Shown here piece by piece: positions 13,688-22,644 of a DNA stretch of 39,924 nucleotides. The DNA comes from an uncultured beta proteobacterium (lineage in GTDB: Bacteria; Pseudomonadota; Gammaproteobacteria; Burkholderiales; SG8-39). The first letter of the stretch is position 1. Each line of letters starts with the position of its first letter. The position numbers were made by a program, and so were the translations under genes. The notes under the pieces are model-generated. The model did no database searches and was not told where the DNA came from. It saw only the letters and a program-made list of their open reading frames with translations. The DNA lies in assembly GCA_902826155.1 (NCBI GenBank), contig CADEDU010000068.1:1-39924 (forward strand), read 5' to 3'.

Positions 13688-16273
13688 CTAGGCTCGGGCA
13701 GTCTCGCGCGGCGACCGCGCGCGCTGCGCGAACCACACCAATGCCACCAGCGCGAGTGCGGGCAGCAGCCACCAGTTGGCAGATGGCCGGTCGCTCGGTA
13801 CTTTCAGGCTGACGATCTTCCAGCCTTGCTCCCAACCCGATTTTTTCGCTGCACTGCCGAACTTGACCGAGGTGATCTGCGCGGCGTCGCCCAGCGGCGG
13901 GGCGATCGTCAACCCGGCTTGGGCCAGCCGCTGCCGACCATCTCCCGCGGCGCCGAGGCGCACTGCGACGGTCTTGCGCACATCGTCGCCCTCGATGTTG
14001 GTGCCTTCGATGATCGCGACGAATCGCCCGCCCTCGGGGATCGCCTTGGCCACCTCCGGCATCTCGCGCACCGGAGCGTCGCGATAGGGTGCGTACAGTT
14101 TGTCCATGAAGTAGTCGGGTCGGAACAGCATGAACGTGGCCACCAGCAGCAACACCACCTCCCACCACTTGCAGCGTGTGCGGAACCAGCCCATCGTCGC
14201 CGCGGCAAACACCAGCGACGCCGCTGTGGCCGAGAAGCACACCATGATCAGGTCGCACCAGCTCTCGACGTCGATCAGCAGCAGTGTCGGATTGAATACG
14301 AATACGAACGGCAGCACCACGGTGCGCACCGCGTAGATCGAACCCTGAATGCCGGTCTGGATCGAATCCTCGCCGGAGATCGCCGCCGCCGCGAACGTGG
14401 CAAGCCCCACCGGCGGGGTGATGTCGCCCATGATCCCGTAGTAGAAGACGAACAGGTGCACGGCGATGAGCGGAATGATCAGCCCGGACTGCGCGCCCAG
14501 TTCCACGATCACCGGCGCCATCAGCGAGGCGACCAGGATGTAGTTCGCGGTGGTCGGCACGCCCATGCCAAGCACCAGACAGACGAACGCGGTGAACAAC
14601 AGCATCAGCGTGACGTTGCCCATCGACACCAGCTCGACGAAATCGGTCATGCGCAGCCCCAGACCGGTAAGCGTGATGCCGCCGACGATGATGCCGGCGG
14701 TGCCGGTGGCAATGGCGATGCCGATCATGTTGCGTGCGCCGTCGATGAGACCGCTCACGACATCGTCGAATCCTGCTGACCATTCATCACCGCGGCGTTG
14801 TCTGCGGAACAGCGCGGTGAGCGGCCGTTGCGTGAGCATCAGCACGATCAGCACCATCGTCGCCCAGAACGCCGACAGCGCCGGCGACATCTCCTCGATC
14901 ATCAGGCACCAGATCAGTACGCCGATCGGAATGAGGAAATGCAGGCCCGCTTTCACCGTCGGCCAGGTTTCGGGCAGCACCGGGTTGTTGACGTCGATGT
15001 CGACCGGCAGATCGGGGCACTGCGCCGATACGTAGACCGAGTAGACGTAGAGCGCACCGAGCAGCGCCGCCAGCACCCACGGCGCCGCATCACCCAGGAA
15101 CGCCTGCACCGAGAGCGCGATGTAGTAGATCAGCGCGAGCACGATGACCATGCCGGAGACGCCCAGTCCCCACGCGATCATGCGGTCGCGCAATGCGCGG
15201 CTGCGCGCGTGCGCCATCGGCGCGATGCCCAGTTTCATCGCCTCCAGATGCACGATGTAGAACAGCGCGATGTAGGAGATCGTCGCCGGCAACAGCGCGT
15301 GCTTGACGATTTCCGAGTAGGGGATGCCGACGTACTCGACCATCAGGAACGCCGCCGCGCCCATCACCGGCGGCATGATCTGGCCGTTCACCGACGAAGC
15401 CGTCTCGATCGCGCCGGCCTTGATGCCGCCGTAACCGGCCTTGCGCATCAACGGAATCGTGAAGATGCCGCCGGACACCACGTTCGACACCGAGGAACCG
15501 GAGATCAGGCCGTTCAGCGCCGAGGACACCACTGCGACTTTCGCCGGCCCGCCGCGCAGATGGCCGAGCATCGCGAACGAGATCTGCATCATGTAGTTGC
15601 CGGCGCCGGCGCGGTCGAGCAGCGAGCCGAACAGCACGTAGATGAAGATGTACGCGGACGACACCCCGAGCGCCACGCCGAACACGCCTTCGGTGGTCAG
15701 CCACATGTGCGACAGCGCGCGCTGCAGCGATGCGCCTTTGTGCGCGAGCACGTCGGGCAGGTATGGCCCAAGAAAGATGTAGGCCAGGAACACCACTGCC
15801 AGAATCGTCATCGGCATGCCGACCGCGCGACGCGTGGCCTCGAGCAGCAGCACCAGCCCGAGCGTGGCGGTGACGATGTCCATCATCGACGGCTGACCGG
15901 GGCGCGTGGCCAGTTGCGCGTAGAACAGGATCAGATACGCGCCGGCGAACGCGGCGACGATCGCCAGCAACCATTCGAGCGCCGGCACCCGATCGCGCGC
16001 TGATCGTTTGAACGCGGGGTAGGCGAGAAATCCCAGGAAGAGCGCCACGCCCAGATGCAGTGAGCGCGCCTCGGTGTCGTTCAGTACGCCGATCTTCAGC
16101 ACGAACGGCAGCGGCGAGGCGTACCAGAGCTGGAACAGCGACCAGGCCAGCGCCACCGTTGTCAGCAGCTTGCCGGCAAAGCCGACCAGTTTGCGCCCAC
16201 CGGTGTCCGAATCGGCGACGAGTTGCTGCAGTTCAGCCGAAGGTTTGCCCCCCGGCAGCGCGGCTTCGCTCAT
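13688..16273 (-). CDS. TRAP-TAXI fused permease (DctQM fusion) with C-terminal DUF3394
   Basis: 861 residues from the second ATG, which follows GGGGGAGAAGCTC; the ATG seven codons earlier lacks a ribosome site. An N-terminal four-helix part (to about residue 200) corresponds to DctQ. A twelve-helix DctM part follows, with landmarks such as NGLISGSSVSNVVSGGIFTIPLM, ETASSVNGQIMPPVMGAAAFLM, GMGVPTTANYILVASLMAPV and DITPPVGLATFAAAAISGED. The last 180 or so residues carry the soluble DUF3394 region between two hydrophobic helices. This is the 4TM/12TM architecture of TAXI systems. It lies 150 bases downstream of the TAXI binding-protein gene, with a terminator-like hairpin between them, so its expression is probably lower than that of the binding protein. 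Confidence 0.92.
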   Translation of the reverse strand: MSEAALPGGKPSAELQQLVADSDTGGRKLVGFAGKLLTTVALAWSLFQLWYASPLPFVLKIGVLNDTEARSLHLGVALFLGFLAYPAFKRSARDRVPALEWLLAIVAAFAGAYLILFYAQLATRPGQPSMMDIVTATLGLVLLLEATRRAVGMPMTILAVVFLAYIFLGPYLPDVLAHKGASLQRALSHMWLTTEGVFGVALGVSSAYIFIYVLFGSLLDRAGAGNYMMQISFAMLGHLRGGPAKVAVVSSALNGLISGSSVSNVVSGGIFTIPLMRKAGYGGIKAGAIETASSVNGQIMPPVMGAAAFLMVEYVGIPYSEIVKHALLPATISYIALFYIVHLEAMKLGIAPMAHARSRALRDRMIAWGLGVSGMVIVLALIYYIALSVQAFLGDAAPWVLAALLGALYVYSVYVSAQCPDLPVDIDVNNPVLPETWPTVKAGLHFLIPIGVLIWCLMIEEMSPALSAFWATMVLIVLMLTQRPLTALFRRQRRGDEWSAGFDDVVSGLIDGARNMIGIAIATGTAGIIVGGITLTGLGLRMTDFVELVSMGNVTLMLLFTAFVCLVLGMGVPTTANYILVASLMAPVIVELGAQSGLIIPLIAVHLFVFYYGIMGDITPPVGLATFAAAAISGEDSIQTGIQGSIYAVRTVVLPFVFVFNPTLLLIDVESWCDLIMVCFSATAASLVFAAATMGWFRTRCKWWEVVLLLVATFMLFRPDYFMDKLYAPYRDAPVREMPEVAKAIPEGGRFVAIIEGTNIEGDDVRKTVAVRLGAAGDGRQRLAQAGLTIAPPLGDAAQITSVKFGSAAKKSGWEQGWKIVSLKVPSDRPSANWWLLPALALVALVWFAQRARSPRETARA

Positions 16274-16340
16274 GAGCTTCTCCCCCTTGTCCAACGCTGA
16301 TGATTTTGTGTACGGTCCGCGCTACGTGTGCATTCACGCG

Positions 16341-16379
16341 AAAACAAAACGGGGGCGGATCGCTGCGATCTCACCCCCG
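16341..16379 (-). terminator. Intrinsic terminator-like hairpin between TAXI binding protein and permease
   Basis: On the minus strand an outer stem CGGGGG/CCCCCG and an inner stem GATCG/CGATC with a three-base loop are followed at once by TTTTGTTTT. This is a textbook Rho-independent terminator for the binding-protein gene. As the permease follows on the same strand, it probably acts as a partial terminator. Confidence 0.8.
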
Positions 16380-16423
16380 CGCTGCGGCCGCGTGCGACGA
16401 CGCGACGATCTGATCGGGCCGGC

Positions 16424-17392
16424 TTACTTGATCCAGCCTTTTTCCTTGTAGTACTTCACCGCTCCCTCATGCAGCGGCGCCGACAGCCCGTCTTTCACCA
16501 TGTTCTCGGGCTTCAGATGCGCCAGTGCCGGGTGGAGCTTCTTGAAGTCTTCGAAGTTGTCGAACACCGCTTTGACCACGAGGTAGATCGTGTTGGCCGG
16601 AACTTTCGCCGAGGACACGAACGTGGCGAGCACGCCGTACGTTTCGGTCGCCTGCGGATTGTTCGGATACAGCCCGCCCGGAATCGTGACCTTGGCGTAG
16701 TAGGGCTTCTCCTTCACCAGCTTGTCGACCGCCGCGCCGGTGAGCGAGACGAGCTTCGCGCCGCAGGTCGTGGTGGGATCCTGGATATTGGCTGAGGGAT
16801 GCCCCACTGCATAGAAGAAACCGTCGATCTTGCCGTCGCACAGTGCCGGGCCGTGCTCGTCGGCTTTCAGCTCTGCTGCCAGCGAGAAGTCACCGGTCTT
16901 CCATGCCATCGCGCCAAGCAGTTCTTCCATCGAGGCGCGCGTGCCCGAACCCGGGTTGCCGATATTGAAGCGCTTGCCTTTGAAATCGGTGAACGCTTTG
17001 GCGTTGGCTTCCTTGCGTGCCACCACCGTGAACGGCTCCGGATGCAGCGACATCACCGCGCGCAGATCCGCGAAGGGACCGTCCTTGAACTGCGCCAGCC
17101 CCTTCGACGCGTTGTAGTGCACGTCCGACTGGGCCACGCCCATGTCGAGTTCGCCCGCCTTGATGGTGTTGACGTTGAACACCGAGCCGCCGGTCGATTC
17201 CACCGAGCAGCGCACGCCGTGCTTGGCGCGGTCTTTGTTGACGAGCCTGCAGATCGCGCCGCCGGCCGCGTAGTACACGCCCGTCACACCGCCGGTGCCG
17301 ATGGTGACGAACTTGCCTTGCGCCAGCGCAGGTATCGCCGGCAAAGCAAGGGTTGCCGCCGCGAGTGAGACTAGCAATCGAACCTGGAACAT
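16424..17392 (-). CDS. TAXI-family TRAP solute-binding protein
   Basis: 322 residues with a Sec signal peptide ending at [10 protein letters not shown]. The mature start [29 protein letters not shown] is the diagnostic TAXI opening, followed by [37 protein letters not shown] and [18 protein letters not shown]. Family members feed fused QM permeases; known ligands include glutamate or glutamine and related small acids, but the substrate cannot be read from sequence. Four Cys residues in the mature part may form disulfides. It lies 129 bases downstream of the aminotransferase gene; an amino-acid or amino-acid-like ligand would fit that neighbour (inference). Confidence 0.92.
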   Translation of the reverse strand: MFQVRLLVSLAAATLALPAIPALAQGKFVTIGTGGVTGVYYAAGGAICRLVNKDRAKHGVRCSVESTGGSVFNVNTIKAGELDMGVAQSDVHYNASKGLAQFKDGPFADLRAVMSLHPEPFTVVARKEANAKAFTDFKGKRFNIGNPGSGTRASMEELLGAMAWKTGDFSLAAELKADEHGPALCDGKIDGFFYAVGHPSANIQDPTTTCGAKLVSLTGAAVDKLVKEKPYYAKVTIPGGLYPNNPQATETYGVLATFVSSAKVPANTIYLVVKAVFDNFEDFKKLHPALAHLKPENMVKDGLSAPLHEGAVKYYKEKGWIK

Positions 17393-17521
17393 GTGGACTC
17401 CTCCAAGGGATGGGAACCGGTTGCAACGCGCTTCGGTGCGCCGTGGCCGACCGAGGCGCGCATTCTGGCAGAGGCCGGCGATTCGTTGAACAGGTGACCG
17501 AACGGACGCCGCGCGCCCCTT

Positions 17522-18865
17522 CTACGCCGCCTTGCGCAACGCGCTCCGGGTGGCCGCATCGATCGCATTGGCCAGTCGCTCGACGATCACCTGCAACTGC
17601 GCCTCGGTGACGATGAAGGGCGGGGCGAGCAGCACGTGATCGCCCAGCTTGCCATCGAGGGTGCCACCCATCGGATAGACGCACAGCCCCTGCGCCATGG
17701 CCGCTGATTTGATCTGCGCGTGCACGCGCAGCGCCGGATCGAACGGCGCCTTGGTCTGACGATCGCGAACGATCTCGACGCCCCAGAACAGGCCGCGCCC
17801 GCGCACATCGCCGACGTGCGCATGATTGGCGAAGCGAGCCCGCAGCAACGCCGCGAACTGATCCCCGCGCGTGCGCACCGTGGCGAGCAGGTCGTCACGC
17901 GCGATGGTTTCCTGCACGGCAAGCGCGGCGGCGCAGGCGACCGGATGGCCAAGATAGGTATGACCGTGCTGGAAGAAGCCGGTGCCCCGCTGAATGGCGT
18001 CGGTGATCTTGCTCGCAACCAGCACGCCACCGATGGGTTGGTAGCCGCCACCGAGCCCCTTGGCGATCGTGAGCAGATCGGGCGCGATGCCGTCCTGCTC
18101 GCACGCGTGCAGGGTGCCGGTGCGTCCCATGCCGCACATCACCTCGTCGAGGATCAACAGGATGCCGTGGCGATCACAGATCTCGCGGATGCGCTTGAAG
18201 TAGTTCGGCGTCGGCACCAGCACCCCCGCCGTGGCGCCGCCCACCGTCTCGGCCACGAACGCCATCACCTTGTGCGCGCCGATGCGCGCGATGGCCTGCT
18301 CCAGCTCCAGCGCGAGACGCTCGGAGTATTGCTCCGCGCTCTCGCCGGCTTGACGGTCGCGGTACTCGTAGCACGGCGACACGTGGGTCACGTCGATCAG
18401 AAGCGGGCCGAACTGCTGGCGCCGCCACGTGTTGCCGCCGACCGCCAGCGCACCCAACGTATTGCCGTGATAGCTCTGGCGCCGCGCGATGAAGTGGGAG
18501 CGTTCGGGTTGGCCGATCTCGACGAAGTACTGGCGCGCGAGTTTGAGCGCGGCTTCGATCGCCTCCGAACCGCCGGACACCAGATACACGTGGCTCATGT
18601 TGTCCGGTGCATCGGCCAGCAGCCGATCGGCCAGGCGCTCGGCGATGTCGGTGGTGAAGAAACTCGTGTGCGCATAGGCGAGCCGGTCGATCTGCTCGTG
18701 CATGGCTTTCACGATCGCCGGGTGTCCGTGGCCCAGGCACGACACCGCCGCGCCGCCCGAGGCGTCGATGTAGCGCTTGCCGGTCGAATCGACGATCTCG
18801 ATGCCTTCGCCGGCCACGGCCATGGGGTAGTCGACGCGCATCGAGCGGTGCAGGATCCTGGTCAT
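17522..18865 (-). CDS. Class III pyridoxal-phosphate aminotransferase
   Basis: 447 residues. Fold-type I class III landmarks: YIDASGGAAVSCLGHGHP near the N-terminus, SGGSEAIEAALKLARQY (phosphate-binding region), SYHGNTLGAL, D240 in LILDEVMCGMGRTG (pairs with the PLP ring nitrogen) and Schiff-base Lys269 in TIAKGLGGGYQPIGG, then GHTYLGHPVACAAALAV. The family covers omega-amino acid, beta-alanine, 4-aminobutyrate and putrescine transaminases, usually with pyruvate or 2-oxoglutarate as acceptor. The exact substrate is open. It is transcribed away from TRAP system 2 across a 136-base spacer and is the first gene of the minus-strand run that includes the TAXI transporter. Confidence 0.92.
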   Translation of the reverse strand: MTRILHRSMRVDYPMAVAGEGIEIVDSTGKRYIDASGGAAVSCLGHGHPAIVKAMHEQIDRLAYAHTSFFTTDIAERLADRLLADAPDNMSHVYLVSGGSEAIEAALKLARQYFVEIGQPERSHFIARRQSYHGNTLGALAVGGNTWRRQQFGPLLIDVTHVSPCYEYRDRQAGESAEQYSERLALELEQAIARIGAHKVMAFVAETVGGATAGVLVPTPNYFKRIREICDRHGILLILDEVMCGMGRTGTLHACEQDGIAPDLLTIAKGLGGGYQPIGGVLVASKITDAIQRGTGFFQHGHTYLGHPVACAAALAVQETIARDDLLATVRTRGDQFAALLRARFANHAHVGDVRGRGLFWGVEIVRDRQTKAPFDPALRVHAQIKSAAMAQGLCVYPMGGTLDGKLGDHVLLAPPFIVTEAQLQVIVERLANAIDAATRSALRKAA

Positions 18866-18907
18866 GGTGTGGTCCGTGTCGGTCGGTCAGGCGAGGCGGG
18901 ACGCGCG

Positions 18908-18963
18908 ATTATCGCGCCGATCGAGCGCGGATCGTGCGTGCATCGGCCAACCTGACCCATAAT
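18908..18963. promoter_or_regulatory. Candidate divergent promoters (two -10-like boxes)
   Basis: In the spacer between the divergent aminotransferase and TRAP system 2 genes, GATAAT reads leftward at 18908-18913 and CATAAT reads rightward at 18958-18963. Each lies about 40 bases before its gene. Matching -35 boxes are poor, as expected for activator-dependent promoters. Candidate only. Confidence 0.35.
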
Positions 18964-19001
18964 CGGCCGTTCGCCTACGTCCGACAACCCGAGGAGACCC
19001 C

Positions 19002-20009
19002 ATGTCCACGCGCCGCCAGTTGATTCGTGCGCTGTCCGTGTCCGCAGCGTTGCTCATCGCCTTGCCGCTGGCCGCGACGGCCCAGGACAAGGTCGTGCTC
19101 AAACTCGGCTGGCCCAGCGGCGACTCCCCCCAAGACCCGTACGCCGTCGGCGCGCGCACCTTCAAGACCGCAGTGGAGCGCGGCTCTCGCGGCCGTATCG
19201 AAGTGCAGCTGTTCGCCAATCGCGCGTTGGGCGACGAGAAGCAGTTGATGGAAGGCATGCGCTTCGGCACGGCCGATTCGGGCATCGTCACGAACGCGGT
19301 GATCGCGCAGATCGAGCCGGCGTACCAGGTGAACGACCTGCCGTTCCTGTACGCGAACGAGGCGCAGGCACAGCGCATTCTCGACGGCGCCACCGGCCGC
19401 AAGATGTCCAAGAAGCTCGAATCCAAGGGCCTGGTGGTACTGGGCTACATGGAAGGCGGCTTTCGCAACATGATCAACAACGTGCGCCCGGTGCAAAAGC
19501 CAGAAGACGTCAAGGGCGTGAAGTACCGCGTCATGCAGAACCCGGTGTACATCGACATGTTCTCCTCGATGGGCGGCAGTGCGGTGCCGATGGCCTGGGC
19601 CGAAACGTTCACCGCCGTGCAGCAGGGCGCGGTCGACGGATTGGAGATTCCGGTCGCGGTGGTCGAGCAGAACAAGTTCTACGAAGTCACCAAGTTCCTC
19701 TCGCTCACCAATCACACCTACTCGGTGATCCTGCTGCTCATGTCGAAGCGCTCGTTCGACAAGCTGCCGGCGGATCTGAAGCCGGTGGTGCTCGAAGCCG
19801 GCGCCACCGCCACCGGAGCGCAACGGCAGGCGAGCTTCGCCGCGGCGCGCAGCCTGGTGGCCTCGCTCGAAGCCAAGGGCATGAAGGTGAATCAGGTCGC
19901 TGACGTCGCACCGTTCCGCAAGTCAGTGATGCCGGTGTACGAGCGCTTCCGCAAATCGATCGGGCCGGAGATCTACGAGGAAGTGCTCGCCGCGGTGAAA
20001 AAACCCTGA
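19002..20009 (+). CDS. dctP: TRAP transporter periplasmic binding protein DctP, system 2
   Basis: 335 residues. The ATG follows GAGGAGACCCC. The leader has TRRQL and a hydrophobic core ending at LPLAATAQ (Tat-like arginines but a Sec-like core). DctP landmarks: GDEKQLMEGMRFGTADSGIV, VNDLPFLYANEAQAQ, the ligand-clamping arginine R176 in VKGVKYRVMQNPVY, MAWAETFTAVQQGAVDGLEIP and NHTYSVILLLMSKRSFDKLP. The intact arginine points to a carboxylate ligand, probably a sugar acid or dicarboxylate. First gene of a P-Q-M operon on the plus strand. Confidence 0.92.
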   Translation: MSTRRQLIRALSVSAALLIALPLAATAQDKVVLKLGWPSGDSPQDPYAVGARTFKTAVERGSRGRIEVQLFANRALGDEKQLMEGMRFGTADSGIVTNAVIAQIEPAYQVNDLPFLYANEAQAQRILDGATGRKMSKKLESKGLVVLGYMEGGFRNMINNVRPVQKPEDVKGVKYRVMQNPVYIDMFSSMGGSAVPMAWAETFTAVQQGAVDGLEIPVAVVEQNKFYEVTKFLSLTNHTYSVILLLMSKRSFDKLPADLKPVVLEAGATATGAQRQASFAAARSLVASLEAKGMKVNQVADVAPFRKSVMPVYERFRKSIGPEIYEEVLAAVKKP

Positions 20010-20048
20010 GGAGGCGCGCCGGATATTTCATAGTGGAGCGCGCTTGAC

Positions 20049-20555
20049 TTGGTCGCGGTCCTCGCTCCCCTCGCGCACCTGAACCGCCGGCTCGCTGCGC
20101 TGATCCGGGTGGTCGTCACCGCTGCGGTGACGGGCATGCTGGTCGCGCTCGCGCTGCAGGTGTTCATGCGCTACGTGCTCGGCAAGGCGCTGGCCTGGAG
20201 CGAAGAGCTGTCGCTGTTGCTGTTCTCGTGGACCATGCTGCTGACCCTGGCGCTGGGTGTGCGCGAGGGATTTCACGTGCGCATCGCCGGACTGGTCGAG
20301 CGGCTAGGTCCGGCCTCCACGCAGGTGTTCCGTCTGGTCGACGCCGCCGTGCTGTTCGCCGGCGGCTACCTGTGCTGGTCGGGCATCCAGTACGTCACCG
20401 AAACCAGCGGCTCAACCTCGGCTGCGATCGCTTACCCGATCGAGTTCCTCTACACCGCTGCGCCGATCAGCGGACTGGTGATCGCGCTGTTCGCGCTCGA
20501 ACGGCTGATCGATCCGCCCGCGCCTGCCGCCGCCACCCAGCAGGAGCCCGTCTGA
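20049..20555 (+). CDS. dctQ: TRAP transporter small permease DctQ, system 2
   Basis: 168 residues from a TTG; GGAG lies 11 bases upstream and no ATG or GTG precedes the first helix in this frame. Four hydrophobic segments with typical DctQ text: LQVFMRYVLGKALAWSEELSLLLFSWTMLLTLALGVREGFHVRI, including the W-x-E-E and G-x-R-x-x-x-H-x-R motifs. It follows dctP by 39 bases and ends one base before the dctM start. Confidence 0.9.
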   Translation: MVAVLAPLAHLNRRLAALIRVVVTAAVTGMLVALALQVFMRYVLGKALAWSEELSLLLFSWTMLLTLALGVREGFHVRIAGLVERLGPASTQVFRLVDAAVLFAGGYLCWSGIQYVTETSGSTSAAIAYPIEFLYTAAPISGLVIALFALERLIDPPAPAAATQQEPV

Positions 20556-20556
20556 G

Positions 20557-21837
20557 GTGAGCAACACCGGCTGGATCCTCACCGTCGGATTCGCGCTGCT
20601 GGTGATGGCCGGAGTGCCGTTCACCTTCGCTTTGATGCTCGCGGTGATCGCCTGCCTCATCGTTGCGGACATCCCATCGGTGCTGTTGGCGCAGACGCTG
20701 GTGGCGGGCACGCAATCATTCAGCCTGCTGGCGATCCCGTTCTTCATGCTGGCGGGCGAGCTGATGACCGCCGGTGGCCTGTCACAGCGGCTGATCGATG
20801 CGGCCAGCGTGCTGGTGCGGCACGTGACCGGCGGTCTGGCGATGGTGACGGTGCTCTCGGCGCTGGTGTTCTCGGCCATCTCCGGCTCGGCGCCTGCCAC
20901 CACTGCGGCGATCGGATCGATCCTGATTCCCGCGATGGTCGCGCGCGGCTACGACAAGGCGTTCGCCACCGCCACGGCGGTGAGCAGCGGCGTGCTCGGT
21001 CCGCTCATTCCGCCATCGATCGCCTTCGTGATTTGGGGCGTGATCGCGGAGCAGTCGATCGCGCGCTTGTTCATCTCGGGAATTCTGCCCGGGATCGCGA
21101 TCGCCATCGGGCTGCTCGTGGTGTGCTATCTGCACGCCAAGCGGCGCAACATGCCGCGAGACCCGCGTGCCAGCGGAGCTGAGATTCGTACCGCAATCGG
21201 TCGCGCGAAATGGGCGCTGGCGGCACCGGCGCTGGTCCTTGGTGGCATCTACAGCGGCGCGTTCACGCCGACCGAGGCTGCGGTGGTGAGTTGCGTGTAC
21301 GCGCTCATCATCGGCCTGTTCGTCGAGCGCCGGTTGCAATGGCGCGGACTGCCCGAGATCGTGACCCGCGCGATGCGCGTCACCGCGATCGTGATGGCGA
21401 TCGTGGCGGCCTCGCACGGCTTCGGTCTGCTCGTTGCGCAGGAACAGATCGCCACCAAGCTTGCCGCGACCCTCGCCGAGCATGTTGACCAACGCTGGGT
21501 GATGCTGCTCGGCCTGAACGTGTGCTTCTTCGTGCTCGCAGCGGTGATGGACGAGATCGCGATCATGGTGGTCCTCGGGCCGATCCTCATCACGCTGGCC
21601 AACAAATTCGGCGTCGATCCGATCCACTTCGGCGCGATCATCGTCACCAACGTCGCCATCGGCATGGCCGCGCCGCCGATCGGGTACTGTCTGTTCGTCG
21701 GCATGGCGATCAGCGGTCTGAAGCTGGGCGAGGTGTCGCGCGCGATCTGGCCGCACATCCTGGTCATGCTGATCGTGCTGATGCTCACCACGTACGTCCC
21801 CGAGTTTGCACTCGCCTTGCAGGGTCGGGGGCGATAG
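20557..21837 (+). CDS. dctM: TRAP transporter large permease DctM, system 2
   Basis: 426 residues from a GTG one base after the dctQ stop, with CAGGAG inside the end of dctQ, a tightly coupled arrangement. Landmarks: IPFFMLAGELMTAGGLSQRLID, SALVFSAISGSAPATTAAIGSILIPAM, GVLGPLIPPSIAFVIWGV, SGAFTPTEAAVVSCVYALIIG, MDEIAIMVVLGPILITLANKFGVDPIHFGAIIV and AAPPIGYCLFVGMAIS. This is the sodium-coupled transport subunit of a tripartite importer. About twelve membrane segments. Confidence 0.93.
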   Translation: MSNTGWILTVGFALLVMAGVPFTFALMLAVIACLIVADIPSVLLAQTLVAGTQSFSLLAIPFFMLAGELMTAGGLSQRLIDAASVLVRHVTGGLAMVTVLSALVFSAISGSAPATTAAIGSILIPAMVARGYDKAFATATAVSSGVLGPLIPPSIAFVIWGVIAEQSIARLFISGILPGIAIAIGLLVVCYLHAKRRNMPRDPRASGAEIRTAIGRAKWALAAPALVLGGIYSGAFTPTEAAVVSCVYALIIGLFVERRLQWRGLPEIVTRAMRVTAIVMAIVAASHGFGLLVAQEQIATKLAATLAEHVDQRWVMLLGLNVCFFVLAAVMDEIAIMVVLGPILITLANKFGVDPIHFGAIIVTNVAIGMAAPPIGYCLFVGMAISGLKLGEVSRAIWPHILVMLIVLMLTTYVPEFALALQGRGR

Positions 21838-21889
21838 GACGCACAGCGCATTCGCCCTCCGGGCAAGATCTCGACGAAGGACAAACACC

Positions 21890-22558
21890 ATGCAGCGTTA
21901 CACCCCGACCTCTCGCTCGCGCGTCAAGCGCTATCCGAAGCGCGGCCACTACGACGTCGAGACCGTGCACGCGATTCTCGATGCCGGGTTCGTCTGCCAC
22001 GTCGGGTACGTGATCGACGCTCAGCCGTACGTCACGCCCACTTTGTACTGGCGCAGCGGCAACCGGCTCTACTGGCACGGCTCCTCGGCCAGCCGCATGA
22101 TCCGCTCGCTCGAAGACGGGGTCGAGTGCTGCCTCACCGTGACACACGTCGATGCGCTCGTGCTGGCGCGATCGGGCTTTCATCATTCGATGAACTATCG
22201 CGCGGTGATGGCGTTCGGCAAGGCGAAGAAGATCGACGATCCCGACGAGAAGCTCGCGGCGCTCGAAGCGTTCGTCGAGCGGATGTATCCGCAACGCTGG
22301 AAGCAATTGCGTCCGGTGCAGCGCAAGGAGCTCAAGGCCACCACCGTACTATCGATGCCGATCGACGAGGCCTCCGCGAAGGTGCGCAGCGGTCCGCCGA
22401 TCGACGACGATGCCGACTACGCGTTGCCGATCTGGGCGGGGCTGGTACCGCTGCGCCAGGTGGCCGACGCGCCGATCGATGATGGGCGGCTCGCCAAAGG
22501 CACGAAGCACCCGCGACTGCTCGATGACTGGACGCACATCGGCGCGCACAAGCCGTAG
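21890..22558 (+). CDS. PNPOx-fold flavin-binding protein (Pyridox_ox_2/NimA-like)
   Basis: 222 residues from an ATG with AAGGA nine bases upstream. The N-terminal part reads KRGHYDVETVHAILDAGFVCHVGYVIDAQPYVTPTLYWRSGNRLYWHGSSASRM, the split-barrel start of the pyridoxamine-phosphate-oxidase-like superfamily, with the His-Gly-Ser element that contacts the flavin phosphate. NYRAVMAFGKAKKIDD and ERMYPQRW follow. Members bind FMN, F420 or haem and include nitroimidazole reductases; the precise reaction is not deducible. It follows TRAP system 2 dctM by 52 bases. It is not the HpaC/HsaB-type flavin reductase that the two monooxygenases in this window would need, but a link cannot be ruled out. Confidence 0.82.
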   Translation: MQRYTPTSRSRVKRYPKRGHYDVETVHAILDAGFVCHVGYVIDAQPYVTPTLYWRSGNRLYWHGSSASRMIRSLEDGVECCLTVTHVDALVLARSGFHHSMNYRAVMAFGKAKKIDDPDEKLAALEAFVERMYPQRWKQLRPVQRKELKATTVLSMPIDEASAKVRSGPPIDDDADYALPIWAGLVPLRQVADAPIDDGRLAKGTKHPRLLDDWTHIGAHKP

Positions 22559-22578
22559 TGGCGGCAACGAATCGTGGG

Positions 22579-22588
22579 TCGGCGCCGA
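22579..22588. other. 10-bp palindrome flanked by CGAATCG direct repeats
   Basis: TCGGCGCCGA is a perfect palindrome in the 86-base spacer before the DMT gene, with CGAATCG on its left and overlapping its right end (18-base period). Possibly a regulatory site for the exporter gene, or chance in GC-rich DNA. Confidence 0.2.
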
Positions 22589-22644
22589 ATCGCAGCCGAT
22601 CCGGATTGTGTCGATTTGAAAGGTAGCGGCAGGACGCACATCAC

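Noticed and set aside
13589..16003. Two long plus-strand frames opposite the TAXI permease
   Set aside because: Asp/His/Arg/Gln-rich shadows of membrane-helix coding; the permease frame is unambiguous.
21890..22558. Flavin reductase partner of the two monooxygenases
   Set aside because: The sequence fits the Pyridox_ox_2/NimA-like branch rather than the HpaC/HsaB flavin-reductase branch, and it lies in a different operon.
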